A DNA stretch of 64,000 nt from Vibrio sp. 10N. GTDB taxonomy: Bacteria; Pseudomonadota; Gammaproteobacteria; Enterobacterales; Vibrionaceae. The position numbers and the translations under genes are program-made. The notes below the pieces were generated by a model, which ran no database searches, was not told where the DNA came from, and saw nothing but the letters and a program-made list of their open reading frames with translations. Positions within the stretch are counted from its first letter, which is position 1, and every line of letters begins with the position of its first letter. Of this stretch, positions 55,997 through 64,000 are shown piece after piece. Location: assembly GCF_036245475.1 (NCBI RefSeq), contig NZ_BTPM01000001.1, positions 1 through 64,000 of the forward strand, given 5' to 3'.

Positions 55997-57285
55997 TCTG
56001 AGGTTGTACCTATGTCTTTTTGTTCTTGTTTGGCAGAGTCCTGATCTGGCATTAACATCGCCAGCACTAGCTTCTGCTTGATATCAATCGGTAAATCTTG
56101 ATGATTCAGCAAACGCATGCTGGTTAAATCCAGCATGGTTTTCAAAGAGACGGCATCGCTGCGATGGCCGTGGAACAGCAATTGGGTCATCTCAAGCAGG
56201 AGCTCATTGGAAACGCGTTGCTGTTGTTGGAGTTCAAGGTTCTTATTAATTAGCGCAGAAATAAATCCTAAGCCGGAAATCATGAGTAGCAGTGTCAAGG
56301 CGCTGGCGAGAGGTCTGCGCTTTAACAGCTTACGACATCGATAAAGGGCGTTTGCATCGGGGTGGTCGATGGGCTTATTGTGCTGAAGAGCTTTAATGTC
56401 CGACTTCAACTCTGCAATTCGAAAGTATTGAAATGCACTTGGCTGAGTACATTTATGATAGACCCATTGCCATTCAGAATTGTGCTGGTGGCAGGGAAAC
56501 AGTTTGTTGAAAATTTTACCAAGGGCATAAATATCGCTTGATGCATCGACTTTACCGGTTTGTTTTTGCGTTGGACTGGCATAGTCGGCACTGTAGATGT
56601 GCAGGTCGGTATAGCGAGCATCATGGGTAGCGATACTAAAATCGATCACCTTGGCGTCGCCATTCTCGTCGACCAGGATATTTTCTGGCTTGAGATCCCC
56701 ATGAAACACGCCTTGCGCATGAGCGTGGTGAATAGCATCGGTAATATCGGAAAACAGCGCCAGTTTCATACTATAGCTGGGGTTGGTGGTAAGCCATTGG
56801 TTGAGAGGTTGACCTTTTACATGCTCAATCACCAAAAATACCGATGAATCGGTTTCGTTGGCATCCAATACATTGGCGATATTAGGGTGATTAAGCTTAG
56901 CCAGAAGCTGTGCTTCCCAATACAGCATGGCCTTGCCAACCATGTTGGTTAGATGAGGCTCAAACACCTTAATGGCGACTGATTGCTCAAATCGGCCATC
57001 ACAACGCTCGGCCAGATAGACTTGGCTCATGCCGCCGCGCCCAATTCGCTCACGAACCCGATAGGGTCCGAGCTCGGTTTGAGCAATCGCAGAGCCATCG
57101 ACATGCACACTGGCGTGTCGACCTAATATTTGCGTTAGATCGGAATGTACGGTGCTCTGTTCTCTGAGCAGTTCCTGGTATAGCTTGGGGTCTGAGTGCT
57201 TTAGTTTATCAAGATATGTGGCTTGATCAGCCTCATCCATATAGTGGAAGTTGAGCAGCAGCTCAGTGCGATGTCCATGTTTCAA
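55993..57285 (-). CDS. Transmembrane Hanks-type Ser/Thr kinase (PknT-like)
   Basis: A 430-residue membrane kinase. After an N-terminal helical region the kinase domain has glycine loop IGRGGMSQVY (81-90), VAIK (K106), helix-C E124, catalytic loop HGDLKPEN (195-202), DFS in place of DFG (215-217), YASPTQ (235-240) and DIYALG (251-256). One membrane helix follows (about 326-346), then only about 80 residues. The arginine of HRD is a glycine and the DFG glycine a serine, but both catalytic aspartates remain, so activity is plausible. The start is uncertain: TTG at 57285 or ATG at 57240. It is first in the operon with the secreted protein and ECF sigma. Confidence 0.88.
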   Translation of the reverse strand: MKHGHRTELLLNFHYMDEADQATYLDKLKHSDPKLYQELLREQSTVHSDLTQILGRHASVHVDGSAIAQTELGPYRVRERIGRGGMSQVYLAERCDGRFEQSVAIKVFEPHLTNMVGKAMLYWEAQLLAKLNHPNIANVLDANETDSSVFLVIEHVKGQPLNQWLTTNPSYSMKLALFSDITDAIHHAHAQGVFHGDLKPENILVDENGDAKVIDFSIATHDARYTDLHIYSADYASPTQKQTGKVDASSDIYALGKIFNKLFPCHQHNSEWQWVYHKCTQPSAFQYFRIAELKSDIKALQHNKPIDHPDANALYRCRKLLKRRPLASALTLLLMISGLGFISALINKNLELQQQQRVSNELLLEMTQLLFHGHRSDAVSLKTMLDLTSMRLLNHQDLPIDIKQKLVLAMLMPDQDSAKQEQKDIGTTSE

Positions 57286-57350
57286 TGTCTGGCCAATGCG
57301 TCCTTTTTAACCAGCCTAGAGGATACCGAACTGCCGCTCTATTTTCTATA

Positions 57351-57367
57351 ATAAATCAGTGATTTAT
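57351..57367. repeat. Palindrome upstream of the kinase gene
   Basis: ATAAATCA and TGATTTAT form a perfect inverted repeat around one G, in the 99-base gap between the chitinase stop and the kinase start. It could be a regulator site for the kinase operon or a weak terminator of the chitinase gene. Confidence 0.45.
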
Positions 57368-57384
57368 AGATCTTGATGATATTT

Positions 57385-58884
57385 TTAAGCCGGGCAATTC
57401 ACTTGCTGCCAAAACCAGTTAGTTTGCGTTGGCGTTTCCCAAACGCCAGGTTTGTTTTTGGCGGTAAAACACTTGCCTTGATGAATTACGGTATCGCCAA
57501 CCTTGGCTTGAGTGACGCCTGCTTCCCAAACGATCACTCCGGAAGGAGCCCCGGAACCGGTGTCTCCACCACCATTGCCACCACCACTGTTCCCGCCGCC
57601 AGTGCCATCATCAATTGGCAATGCATCGACAATGCGCACCTCTGGCCAATTGGCGTGAGAGCCGTAGAGGTTAGTGACACACTTTTCATAATCGCCTGGA
57701 ACCAGCGCTGAGTAGGCGGTTTGATATCCGACTAGGTTACATTCAAATGAAACGCCACCAGGACGATCGGCATGGTACTTCCAGCTTGCTTCCCAGTTGG
57801 TATAAAGTACATCGGTCGCACCATTGAGGTTGAGGCTGCCATAAGGTGTTTGTTGCCAGCAGGTGTTGGCTTCATCGGCTTCAATAGGGATCTGGTAGTG
57901 TGCCGCTAGCCCTTCCCAATAGCGAATGCGATTAACCGGTTGGCCTTTGGTTTTGTTTTGCTCACCGCATTCGATGCCGCCGTTGATGATATTAATCGTG
58001 GTACCAAAGCCATAGCCAATACCAGCATCAATCTCACGCTGTGAAGGCGTCCATGTACGATCAATGACATGCAACATCGCAGGTTTTGGTGCTTGCGGAG
58101 TCAGGAAGAACCAAATCGCAGACGCTAGGTTTAACCAAGAATCGGCAACCAACGCGGGATTATTAAGTAGTACAGTCGCATCACCATCAAACATCACCTC
58201 CGAGAAAGGACCGTAGTTAAAATGGTAGGAAAGCTGCTTGGCGCCGCGACCGAAATATCCTTGGTTAGGTGAACATGGCCAGCGCTTGTTTTGCCAATCA
58301 TTTTGGCCGCAGCCGGTGGTATAGCCTTCTTGTCCTTCAGACCAACCCATTTCACGAACATGCACTAAAGCTTGCTGCCACTCTTCCAAAGCAAGTGGGT
58401 TATCCCAAGTGTTATCAAGCGCGATATGTCCGCCAGTTTCTTGGGCGAAATGCGCAAAGGCAGTGATGATAGAGCGCTTACAGATGGCATCGGCATTGCG
58501 TCCATCGGTGTAGTCGCCACAAAACGCGGGAAACTTACCGATGGCCTGTAAAAATCGCTGATAGGTGTACTCAGGGGCGGCCATTTGTGTGAGAAAGTCC
58601 CATTCTGAACGTGGGAAGACGCGCTCGGCACGTTTTACGTTGCCGGGATTGGTCGCCAATCCTGCGTCAATCGCATTGACGACAGTATTTGGTGCCGTGG
58701 AGAGGGCATTTGCCCATACCGCATACATAGGGTCACTGGTTTGGGCGGCTGCGCTGGCTTGCACTTCGCTGCGCAGTAACACGTAACCCGTGGGGTTGGT
58801 CGGATCGGGTTGCGGGTTGACTGCAAGAGCGGACAAGCTGGTACTGACGAGTGTCGCAGCCGCCAACAAATGAGAAGGTTTCAT
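57385..58884 (-). CDS. Secreted chitinase, glycoside hydrolase family 19, with chitin-binding module
   Basis: A 499-residue exported enzyme that cleaves chitin with inversion. A signal peptide ends near STSLSALA-VNP. The GH19 core has the catalytic glutamate in AFAHFAQETGGH (E149), then YFGRGAKQLSYHFNYGPFSE (210-229) and IWFFLTPQ. A glycine-rich linker (about 424-449, GGGNSGGGNGGGD) joins it to a C-terminal CBM5/12-like module (VWEAGVTQAKVGDTVIHQGK...FWQQVNC). Most Vibrio chitinases are GH18, so a GH19 enzyme is less usual. It is upstream of the kinase operon on the same strand. Confidence 0.9.
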   Translation of the reverse strand: MKPSHLLAAATLVSTSLSALAVNPQPDPTNPTGYVLLRSEVQASAAAQTSDPMYAVWANALSTAPNTVVNAIDAGLATNPGNVKRAERVFPRSEWDFLTQMAAPEYTYQRFLQAIGKFPAFCGDYTDGRNADAICKRSIITAFAHFAQETGGHIALDNTWDNPLALEEWQQALVHVREMGWSEGQEGYTTGCGQNDWQNKRWPCSPNQGYFGRGAKQLSYHFNYGPFSEVMFDGDATVLLNNPALVADSWLNLASAIWFFLTPQAPKPAMLHVIDRTWTPSQREIDAGIGYGFGTTINIINGGIECGEQNKTKGQPVNRIRYWEGLAAHYQIPIEADEANTCWQQTPYGSLNLNGATDVLYTNWEASWKYHADRPGGVSFECNLVGYQTAYSALVPGDYEKCVTNLYGSHANWPEVRIVDALPIDDGTGGGNSGGGNGGGDTGSGAPSGVIVWEAGVTQAKVGDTVIHQGKCFTAKNKPGVWETPTQTNWFWQQVNCPA

Positions 58885-59314
58885 TTCACGTTCCTTTTAT
58901 TTAATTTGGCTAGTTTGCAGAGACTCATGCTGGATGAGATCTGTTGGCCAGCAGAAAAAACTAAAACAAAGGCTATGTGCTAGTTACTGTGAAAACCATT
59001 AATCCTGTGCTTGATATTCAAGCGATGCGAGGCGTTTCAAGCTAGATAGGAATGAGTCTTTGCTTGATTACGCAAAGGTGTGTGTTGGTTCGAAACTTTA
59101 GATGTAGAACAGCCCAGTCGAAACTGGGCTGAAATCATAGTATTTGTGCTGCGCGGCTTTTAGCGCATAGTAACGAACTACCAACACAGGTGGCTTCTGA
59201 AATAAATCTGGAAAGGTACAAAGGAAAAGGCTACAGGGCATTTTCCAGAAAAATGGTTATTTGTGATCATTTTTCCTAAAAGCTATATGTATAAGTATAC
59301 TATTTTCCAGATGT
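58885..59314. other. Non-coding gap between chitinase and PHP-SMC genes
   Basis: 430 bases with no supported gene. AGCCCAGT-CGAA-ACTGGGCT (59111-59130) is a perfect eight-pair hairpin without a clear T-tail; it could be a terminator of the PHP-SMC gene or a repeat. The chitinase promoter should lie at the left end. Confidence 0.4.
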
Positions 59315-62029
59315 TTAGCTATTGTACTTCATTCGTTTATAGCGTTTTTCTAGTGCCTCTTTACCACCTTCCATGATTTCGCATACTTCTTGTCTTACTG
59401 GTAGCTCCTGCAAGCCACCTGTTGCCGATAACGTAATGTTTCCTTTGTCTTCTAGCACAATCACTAACTCACTATCACCATTTACAACGATATTTGGATT
59501 ATGAGTGATAATCAAAAACTGGCGTTTAGGCTTTATATCGTGCAGCTTAGTTATTACTAGCTTAGAGATTAGGGCATTATCTAAGTCATCTTCAGGCTGA
59601 TCTACGATGAGAGGCTCGTCGCCATACGATAGCAAGAATGATAGAACGGCTGCTGCTTTCTGTCCTGCGGAACCTTGGCTAAGGGGTTTGAATCGACGTC
59701 CATCGTGAAACTCTACAGATAAGTTATCTTCAGGAAACCAAGTCCAAAGTTTATCTAAGCTGGAGTTATCTAGTTGCTCCATAACAGATGACAACCGCTT
59801 GCCAATTGTACAACCAAGTATGTTTGTTTTCGATGTATGGTGGTTAAATACATCTAGCTTAAACTGATGCAACAGATCGTAAGAAGAGTTTGCTTGAGAC
59901 ACATCTGCTTGGGATATTTGGTTTTTTAATGTATACAGGATACCTTGCTTTCTATCCTCATCCATCAAATCACTTGCAAATGCACCATCTACACGATTAA
60001 TCAGCTCACGGAAAGACTGCTCTAGGTGTTCCGAATGTTGTAACTGACCAATTTTAATCTTGAGATCTCGATGTGGCGAAATGTATTTGTTAACGAAAGT
60101 TTCTCGGCGTTTTGTAAGATCCTTTCTCCATGCTATTAGGCTTTGATAAGATTTCCCGATTTCTTCTCTTGTTACAGTTAGTTGTTGTTCGGCAGCGGCT
60201 ATATCCGCTACTTTCGCGTTTAGTGCAATACGTTCTTTGACTAAGGTGTTGTACTCAGAGGGTTCTTTTATACCTTGTTGCTGCATCGAAGCAACTAATT
60301 GACTGTATTTGCTATAGGCATTACCACACAGTTGCGAAAGGTTTGATTTCTCTACAGTTTGGCCTAGCGACATTAATTCAGATGTAATTTGCCCAATCTC
60401 TTGAGTAGCTTTGAGTTTCCATTCCTCAATTTTCTGTGCAGCTTGTCGGAGGTTTTGAGCTAAGGCTGGGTCTGATTTAACTTCATCAATGACATTTGTG
60501 CTCGTTAAGCCTGTAGAGTTTTGGATACTGTTTGTTATCGCCTGAACCTCATTTCTCATAAGGTCGATAGCGCCCGACACGTAGTTCTTTTGATGATATA
60601 GGTCGTTGTAATTTTGTAGTATTTGAGCGTGGCCAGATGCTTCTATGTGTGCAATCTTTGCATTAACGTCTGCGAGTTGGCCTTTCAATGTGTTCAGGTT
60701 GTCAACTTTACTTACAAAACCTAGTTCAGATGTGCGAAGTTGAATGAATTGGTTTTTCAACTCATCCCAATGTTCTTGCCATGCTCGAATATCGACTTCT
60801 GATGAGTTATCTATGATGGCTAGCAATGTGTTAGGATCTTTAGCCATATCAAAAATTTGCTTTTGACTATAGATGCTTACTGGGAATCGGGTTTGAATAT
60901 CACCTAACTCTGGAACCCATTGCCCATTGTCCTCTCGGAATATAGCAGCCTGTTTTTGATCCTGACTCCAAGAGATTCTGTAATCGATATTATTTTTTGT
61001 GACGACACACTCAACTTGGCTATTGTTCAATAGAACACCATAATCATTTCGGTCTCGCGCTACTTTAAAGAATCTTTCGAAGTTACGTCTGATCTCATTT
61101 GCTTCATCAAGCTGAAGAATTTCGTCGGCCTTGTTAAGTGCGATACGGATGAACTCTGCTAAGGTTGATTTGCCACTACCTCGTGAGCCGACAATTGAGT
61201 TTAGCCAAGGGTTAAATTTGACACTGAATGGTCTCCCTCTGCCACAGTATTTGGTGTTACTTACAGTTAACTCTTTTAGGTATGATGAAGGTAAAGTATT
61301 TGGGGTAAAGTCTTCATCAGAGCGTCTTATACATGTATTACCATCTAACAACGCCAGTTTAAGTCCATCGATGGTAGGAGAAGACATTTTGACCCATGTA
61401 AATGCTCTCCCATTCTCATTTGGAGCATGAGAATCTGAACCAATGATCTGCGGTAAAGATAAGCCTGTTGATCTGTAAATCGACATTTGTTCTTTTTCGG
61501 GGAAGACAACCTCTACAGCATCAGCCTCTTTACATACACGCAATACGGACTTGCTCCCCAATTTACATACCCCAGAACCATCAAGTTCTATGTGAGCAGG
61601 GATAGCTACGCCATTAAGGTTTTCAATAATGGCCTTTACAACCTGTTCGGGACTTTGGGTGCCATCAGTATCGCTGTCACCAAGAGTTCCTGTGTATCCT
61701 GCGGCTCCCATCGACATGGCGACATGTTGCGCATCTACTGAAGGGTCAAAGATAGCTAATACATGAACGTTGCCCTGTGTGCTTAATTCAACGCCGGGAA
61801 ATACGTGTATTGAATGTCCTTCTTCCCTTAGTTGTTGCGCTTCATTCTTTAGGCAATCTATCCAGCCAGCAGTGTTATGGTCAGTAACAGCAATACACTC
61901 GATGCCGTGTTCGATGTGACCTAGCAGCCAATCTCTCGGGGAAATGTTTCGCACTTTGTAGTCTAGTGATGCAGGGGTATGGGAGTGAAAGTCAAACTTC
62001 CACCATCTGGAACCAACAATGTTGTTCAT
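59315..62029 (-). CDS. PHP-SMC ATPase, TrlF/Ppl-type putative defence protein
   Basis: A 904-residue protein joining a metal-dependent PHP phosphoesterase to an SMC/ABC-like ATPase. PHP motifs: HSH (15-17), TDHN (49-52), PGVE (78-81), PAHIE (144-148) and GSDSH (197-201). Walker A GSRGSGKST lies at 281-289. A long coiled-coil region follows (about 420-720), then ABC signature LSQGSAGQ (783-790), Walker B LIVDQPEDDLDN (807-818) and THN (about 842-844). This layout is that of the TrlF family and of the single-gene Ppl anti-phage system. All key residues are present. Base composition looks more AT-rich than the core genes, fitting transfer. The target (nucleic acid end, RNA or nucleotide) is unknown. 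Confidence 0.87.
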   Translation of the reverse strand: MNNIVGSRWWKFDFHSHTPASLDYKVRNISPRDWLLGHIEHGIECIAVTDHNTAGWIDCLKNEAQQLREEGHSIHVFPGVELSTQGNVHVLAIFDPSVDAQHVAMSMGAAGYTGTLGDSDTDGTQSPEQVVKAIIENLNGVAIPAHIELDGSGVCKLGSKSVLRVCKEADAVEVVFPEKEQMSIYRSTGLSLPQIIGSDSHAPNENGRAFTWVKMSSPTIDGLKLALLDGNTCIRRSDEDFTPNTLPSSYLKELTVSNTKYCGRGRPFSVKFNPWLNSIVGSRGSGKSTLAEFIRIALNKADEILQLDEANEIRRNFERFFKVARDRNDYGVLLNNSQVECVVTKNNIDYRISWSQDQKQAAIFREDNGQWVPELGDIQTRFPVSIYSQKQIFDMAKDPNTLLAIIDNSSEVDIRAWQEHWDELKNQFIQLRTSELGFVSKVDNLNTLKGQLADVNAKIAHIEASGHAQILQNYNDLYHQKNYVSGAIDLMRNEVQAITNSIQNSTGLTSTNVIDEVKSDPALAQNLRQAAQKIEEWKLKATQEIGQITSELMSLGQTVEKSNLSQLCGNAYSKYSQLVASMQQQGIKEPSEYNTLVKERIALNAKVADIAAAEQQLTVTREEIGKSYQSLIAWRKDLTKRRETFVNKYISPHRDLKIKIGQLQHSEHLEQSFRELINRVDGAFASDLMDEDRKQGILYTLKNQISQADVSQANSSYDLLHQFKLDVFNHHTSKTNILGCTIGKRLSSVMEQLDNSSLDKLWTWFPEDNLSVEFHDGRRFKPLSQGSAGQKAAAVLSFLLSYGDEPLIVDQPEDDLDNALISKLVITKLHDIKPKRQFLIITHNPNIVVNGDSELVIVLEDKGNITLSATGGLQELPVRQEVCEIMEGGKEALEKRYKRMKYNS

Positions 62030-62441
62030 AGCTTTGTTCGTCTAAATGAAGGATAACTCCATTATCCTTGCGGAATTAACTTATTCAATTTAATTCACAT
62101 GACGAGTATCAACATTTTCCTAATATCGATTTTTAGAACCAGATTTAATCAAAGTGCTCTTATGTAGGTTACTTAGATTATGTGTTTTTTTGTACTCAGG
62201 TACTCATACTCGATAAAGTTACATCGATTCAACCGACCTTCACTAATCCTACCAAGAATCACTAAAGCCATGGAATGATGAAGTCTGTCTATCCATTTTA
62301 CTGAATAGATATGTATCTAGGTTAGAACTTTGTTGATTAAGGCAACAATGGTAACTCAAGAGACACTGGTCCCAAACGTGCGAAACCTTTGGGATTAAGT
62401 TCCTGCGTGTCCAACTGAATTGAATAGGTTAGTATGACTAT
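62030..62441. other. Non-coding gap between the two accessory ATPase genes
   Basis: About 410 AT-rich bases without a supported gene. It must contain the promoter of the PHP-SMC gene. GTACTCAGGTACTCATACTC near 62190 is a short repeated word. I see no integrase, att site or tRNA here. Confidence 0.4.
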
Positions 62442-62478
62442 CTGAAGACACTCCCATTAGCAAAGGGGGTGTCTTCAG
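62442..62478 (-). terminator. Hairpin directly after the partial ATPase gene
   Basis: CTGAAGACACTCCC (62442-62455) and GGGGGTGTCTTCAG (62465-62478) form a 14-pair stem with one wobble. It begins one base after the stop codon. There is no T-run on the minus strand, so it may stabilise the mRNA rather than terminate it. Confidence 0.6.
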
Positions 62479-62479
62479 A

Positions 62480-64000
62480 TTATGATAGCACTGCTTGTTG
62501 ATAAAGAGGCATTATCTCGTGATAAACCTGCTCATAAAGCTCAGTCTTTAACAGGCTGTATTTTTCAGTCATCGTGAGCGTTTTAAACTCATTTGTCTCC
62601 CTTTCTAATGAAACAGAGCCGATTATTAGCTGGCTATTAGTTGATAGGCCATCAATACATAAATCGAATAGCTTTTTCGTTGTGCGCGGATCAGGATCTT
62701 GTTGTTTAGGTGAGTCAATTACCACTGGAAGCATAGGACTAGTCGATTTGTCCTCGATTGTTTTGAGAAGAGCATAGTGATATGCCAATATTGCTCTTGG
62801 AGCACGGCTGCCTGTTTCGCTCTTGGAAATCGGACCATATTGAAGAATAGTCCCAACTTTGGGATCTTTGATACCTAACTCAGTTTGCGCAAACTTCAAT
62901 GACTCTTTAAACCTATCATTGATTTCTTTTGCTCGTTTCTTGTCTTCGAACTTTGCTAAGTCTTCTGAAAGCTGAGTTCTAGCAACATCCAATTCACCTA
63001 TTTTTTTCAGCAGTTCATTAATCTGCTCATCGAACGTTACCTCAACCTGCTTACTTGCCTGAGACTTAATAACATCCTGAAGAGACAACTGTTCTTTGAC
63101 TTCCTGAAGCATGTCTTTGAGTTCAGAGCTTAGCCTTTTGGCATTCTTTAAATCTTCTTTTATTTTCGTAACTTGCTCATCATATGCACATTTTTGCTCA
63201 TACAACTCTGGTATGATTTGCAATAACTTGTCTCTGTTCTCTAGAACCAAATATCTCGCTTCAATGTCTGTTGATGGCGGCAAAGAATCGATATCATTTT
63301 CGTCGAGCTGTCTTTTTGACTCCTCGATTTCTGCTACTAATTCATCCCGCAGAGACAATACTTCTATGAGCTTAATTCTGTATTCTGTCTCTTCTTTATG
63401 TAGATCTTGGCACTTGTGAAGAAAACGCTCCAGCAGCTCTTCATAATATTGCACGTCAACATCAAAAAGCACTCTCCCAAATGACTCTTCGAATCGCTTT
63501 TTAGCTGCCTCTAGAGCTTTTAAAGTCGCGCGAATTTCAACAAGATCGATATCAATTAAATTGATCTTTCCTTGCAAAGTGTAATATTCCTTGGGCTTTA
63601 CACCAGCATGAAAATTCAAGATGTTATTTTGCCAGTCCTTATACATTGCCAAGCTGGTGAATGAATCTAGAACTTTTCCCCAACCGTTATCTTGATCAAT
63701 ATAGTAAGGGAGATAGAGACTTGCTGGTTGTGCTTGCCCCTGAACCAAGTTGCTTTTTGTCACAAGCTCCAAATTGAATCCAAAGATATCACGTACAGTT
63801 AATGCTATATCTGTGCGAGAACTAGAGGTCACTAAGTGATGCTCTTGGCCTTCTGTTATATCGAAAATGGAAATCCGTTTTTCGTGGCGAAGGAAAGCGT
63901 AATCACGGTTATTGACACAAATAACAACTTTCGAAACAAAGTCATCTTCTTTCCACTTTTTGTCCAGTCGAACATCAGCACCTAATGTATGATATAGACT
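62480..64000 (-). CDS. Coiled-coil SMC/Rad50-like ATPase, 5' end outside the window
   Basis: Only the 3' 506 codons are visible. The frame is open to the window edge (reading SLYHTLGADVRLDKKWKEDD... from 64000), so a start at the internal GTG at 63832 would be wrong. A long heptad-rich coiled coil (about 85-380 of the visible part) leads to a C-terminal head with SRAPRAILAYHYALLK and a Walker-B-like PVVIDSPKQQDPD. The Walker A half must lie upstream, beyond the edge. Proteins of this shape are common in defence islands. The exact family cannot be decided from this part. It shares strand with the PHP-SMC gene but is 450 bases away, so probably separate units. Confidence 0.75.
   Translation of the reverse strand, partial: SLYHTLGADVRLDKKWKEDDFVSKVVICVNNRDYAFLRHEKRISIFDITEGQEHHLVTSSSRTDIALTVRDIFGFNLELVTKSNLVQGQAQPASLYLPYYIDQDNGWGKVLDSFTSLAMYKDWQNNILNFHAGVKPKEYYTLQGKINLIDIDLVEIRATLKALEAAKKRFEESFGRVLFDVDVQYYEELLERFLHKCQDLHKEETEYRIKLIEVLSLRDELVAEIEESKRQLDENDIDSLPPSTDIEARYLVLENRDKLLQIIPELYEQKCAYDEQVTKIKEDLKNAKRLSSELKDMLQEVKEQLSLQDVIKSQASKQVEVTFDEQINELLKKIGELDVARTQLSEDLAKFEDKKRAKEINDRFKESLKFAQTELGIKDPKVGTILQYGPISKSETGSRAPRAILAYHYALLKTIEDKSTSPMLPVVIDSPKQQDPDPRTTKKLFDLCIDGLSTNSQLIIGSVSLERETNEFKTLTMTEKYSLLKTELYEQVYHEIMPLYQQAVLS

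Noticed and set aside
62480..63832. Complete 450-residue protein starting at the GTG at 63832
   Set aside because: The same frame continues open to the window edge with protein-like sequence, so this is the 3' part of a longer gene.
51384..64000. Insertion sequences, integrases or CRISPR arrays in the accessory region
   Set aside because: I looked for transposase or integrase motifs, terminal inverted repeats and regularly spaced repeats and found none.

Overview
The window comes from a gammaproteobacterium of the genus Vibrio (species not determined), on the large chromosome near the replication origin. The evidence is the dnaA-dnaN-recF-gyrB block, the rRNA operon with Glu-Lys-Val tRNAs in its 16S-23S spacer, and a gene order (ilvC/ilvY, a vexRAB-like pump, rep, cytochrome c5, peptide ABC transporter) that matches V. 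cholerae chromosome 1 as I remember it. Layout: (1) 1-6.4 kb, replication initiation and repair: dnaA, dnaN, recF, gyrB. (2) 6.4-24.5 kb, housekeeping and metabolism: heat-shock ibpA behind a sigma32 promoter and a ROSE-type RNA thermometer; avtA; a malS-like periplasmic amylase; glyQS; a manganese exporter (mneA) behind a yybP-ykoY riboswitch; tusA; a LysR regulator facing acuI; fadBA with a FadR operator; yigZ-trkH-hemG. (3) 24.5-30.9 kb, a complete rRNA operon with two tandem promoters and boxA: 16S, tRNA-Glu, -Lys, -Val, 23S, 5S, tRNA-Asp, tRNA-Trp. (4) 30.9-43.1 kb: a phospholipase D-type lipoprotein, ilvY/ilvC, ubiK, the vexRAB-like RND efflux operon with a perfect operator palindrome, rep helicase and cytochrome c5. 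(5) 43.4-44.2 kb: a tRNA cluster Arg-His-Pro-His-Pro in which the His-Pro unit is duplicated, followed by a decayed extra tRNA-Pro 3' end. (6) 44.2-51.4 kb: a peptide ABC transporter operon headed by a fused double ATPase, then a SPOR-domain secreted protein. (7) 51.4-64 kb, accessory DNA, all on the minus strand: a membrane acyltransferase; a lipoprotein; a Ser/Thr kinase / secreted protein / ECF sigma operon resembling the PknT-EcfP module of V. parahaemolyticus, with the middle gene broken by a frameshift; a secreted family 19 chitinase; a 904-residue PHP-SMC ATPase of the TrlF/Ppl type, a likely anti-phage gene; and the 3' part of a second coiled-coil ATPase that runs off the window edge. 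From memory, this accessory block lies at the position where V. cholerae carries the VSP-I island, so it may be an integration hotspot. How the genes work together: in the accessory kinase operon the membrane kinase probably phosphorylates and activates the sigma factor. The secreted middle protein may be the envelope sensor or ligand, and the neighbouring lipoprotein may be a target. In the core regions, control elements visible in the DNA (thermometer, riboswitch, FadR, IlvY and TetR operators) link each operon to heat, manganese, fatty acids, branched-chain amino-acid precursors and envelope toxicants.
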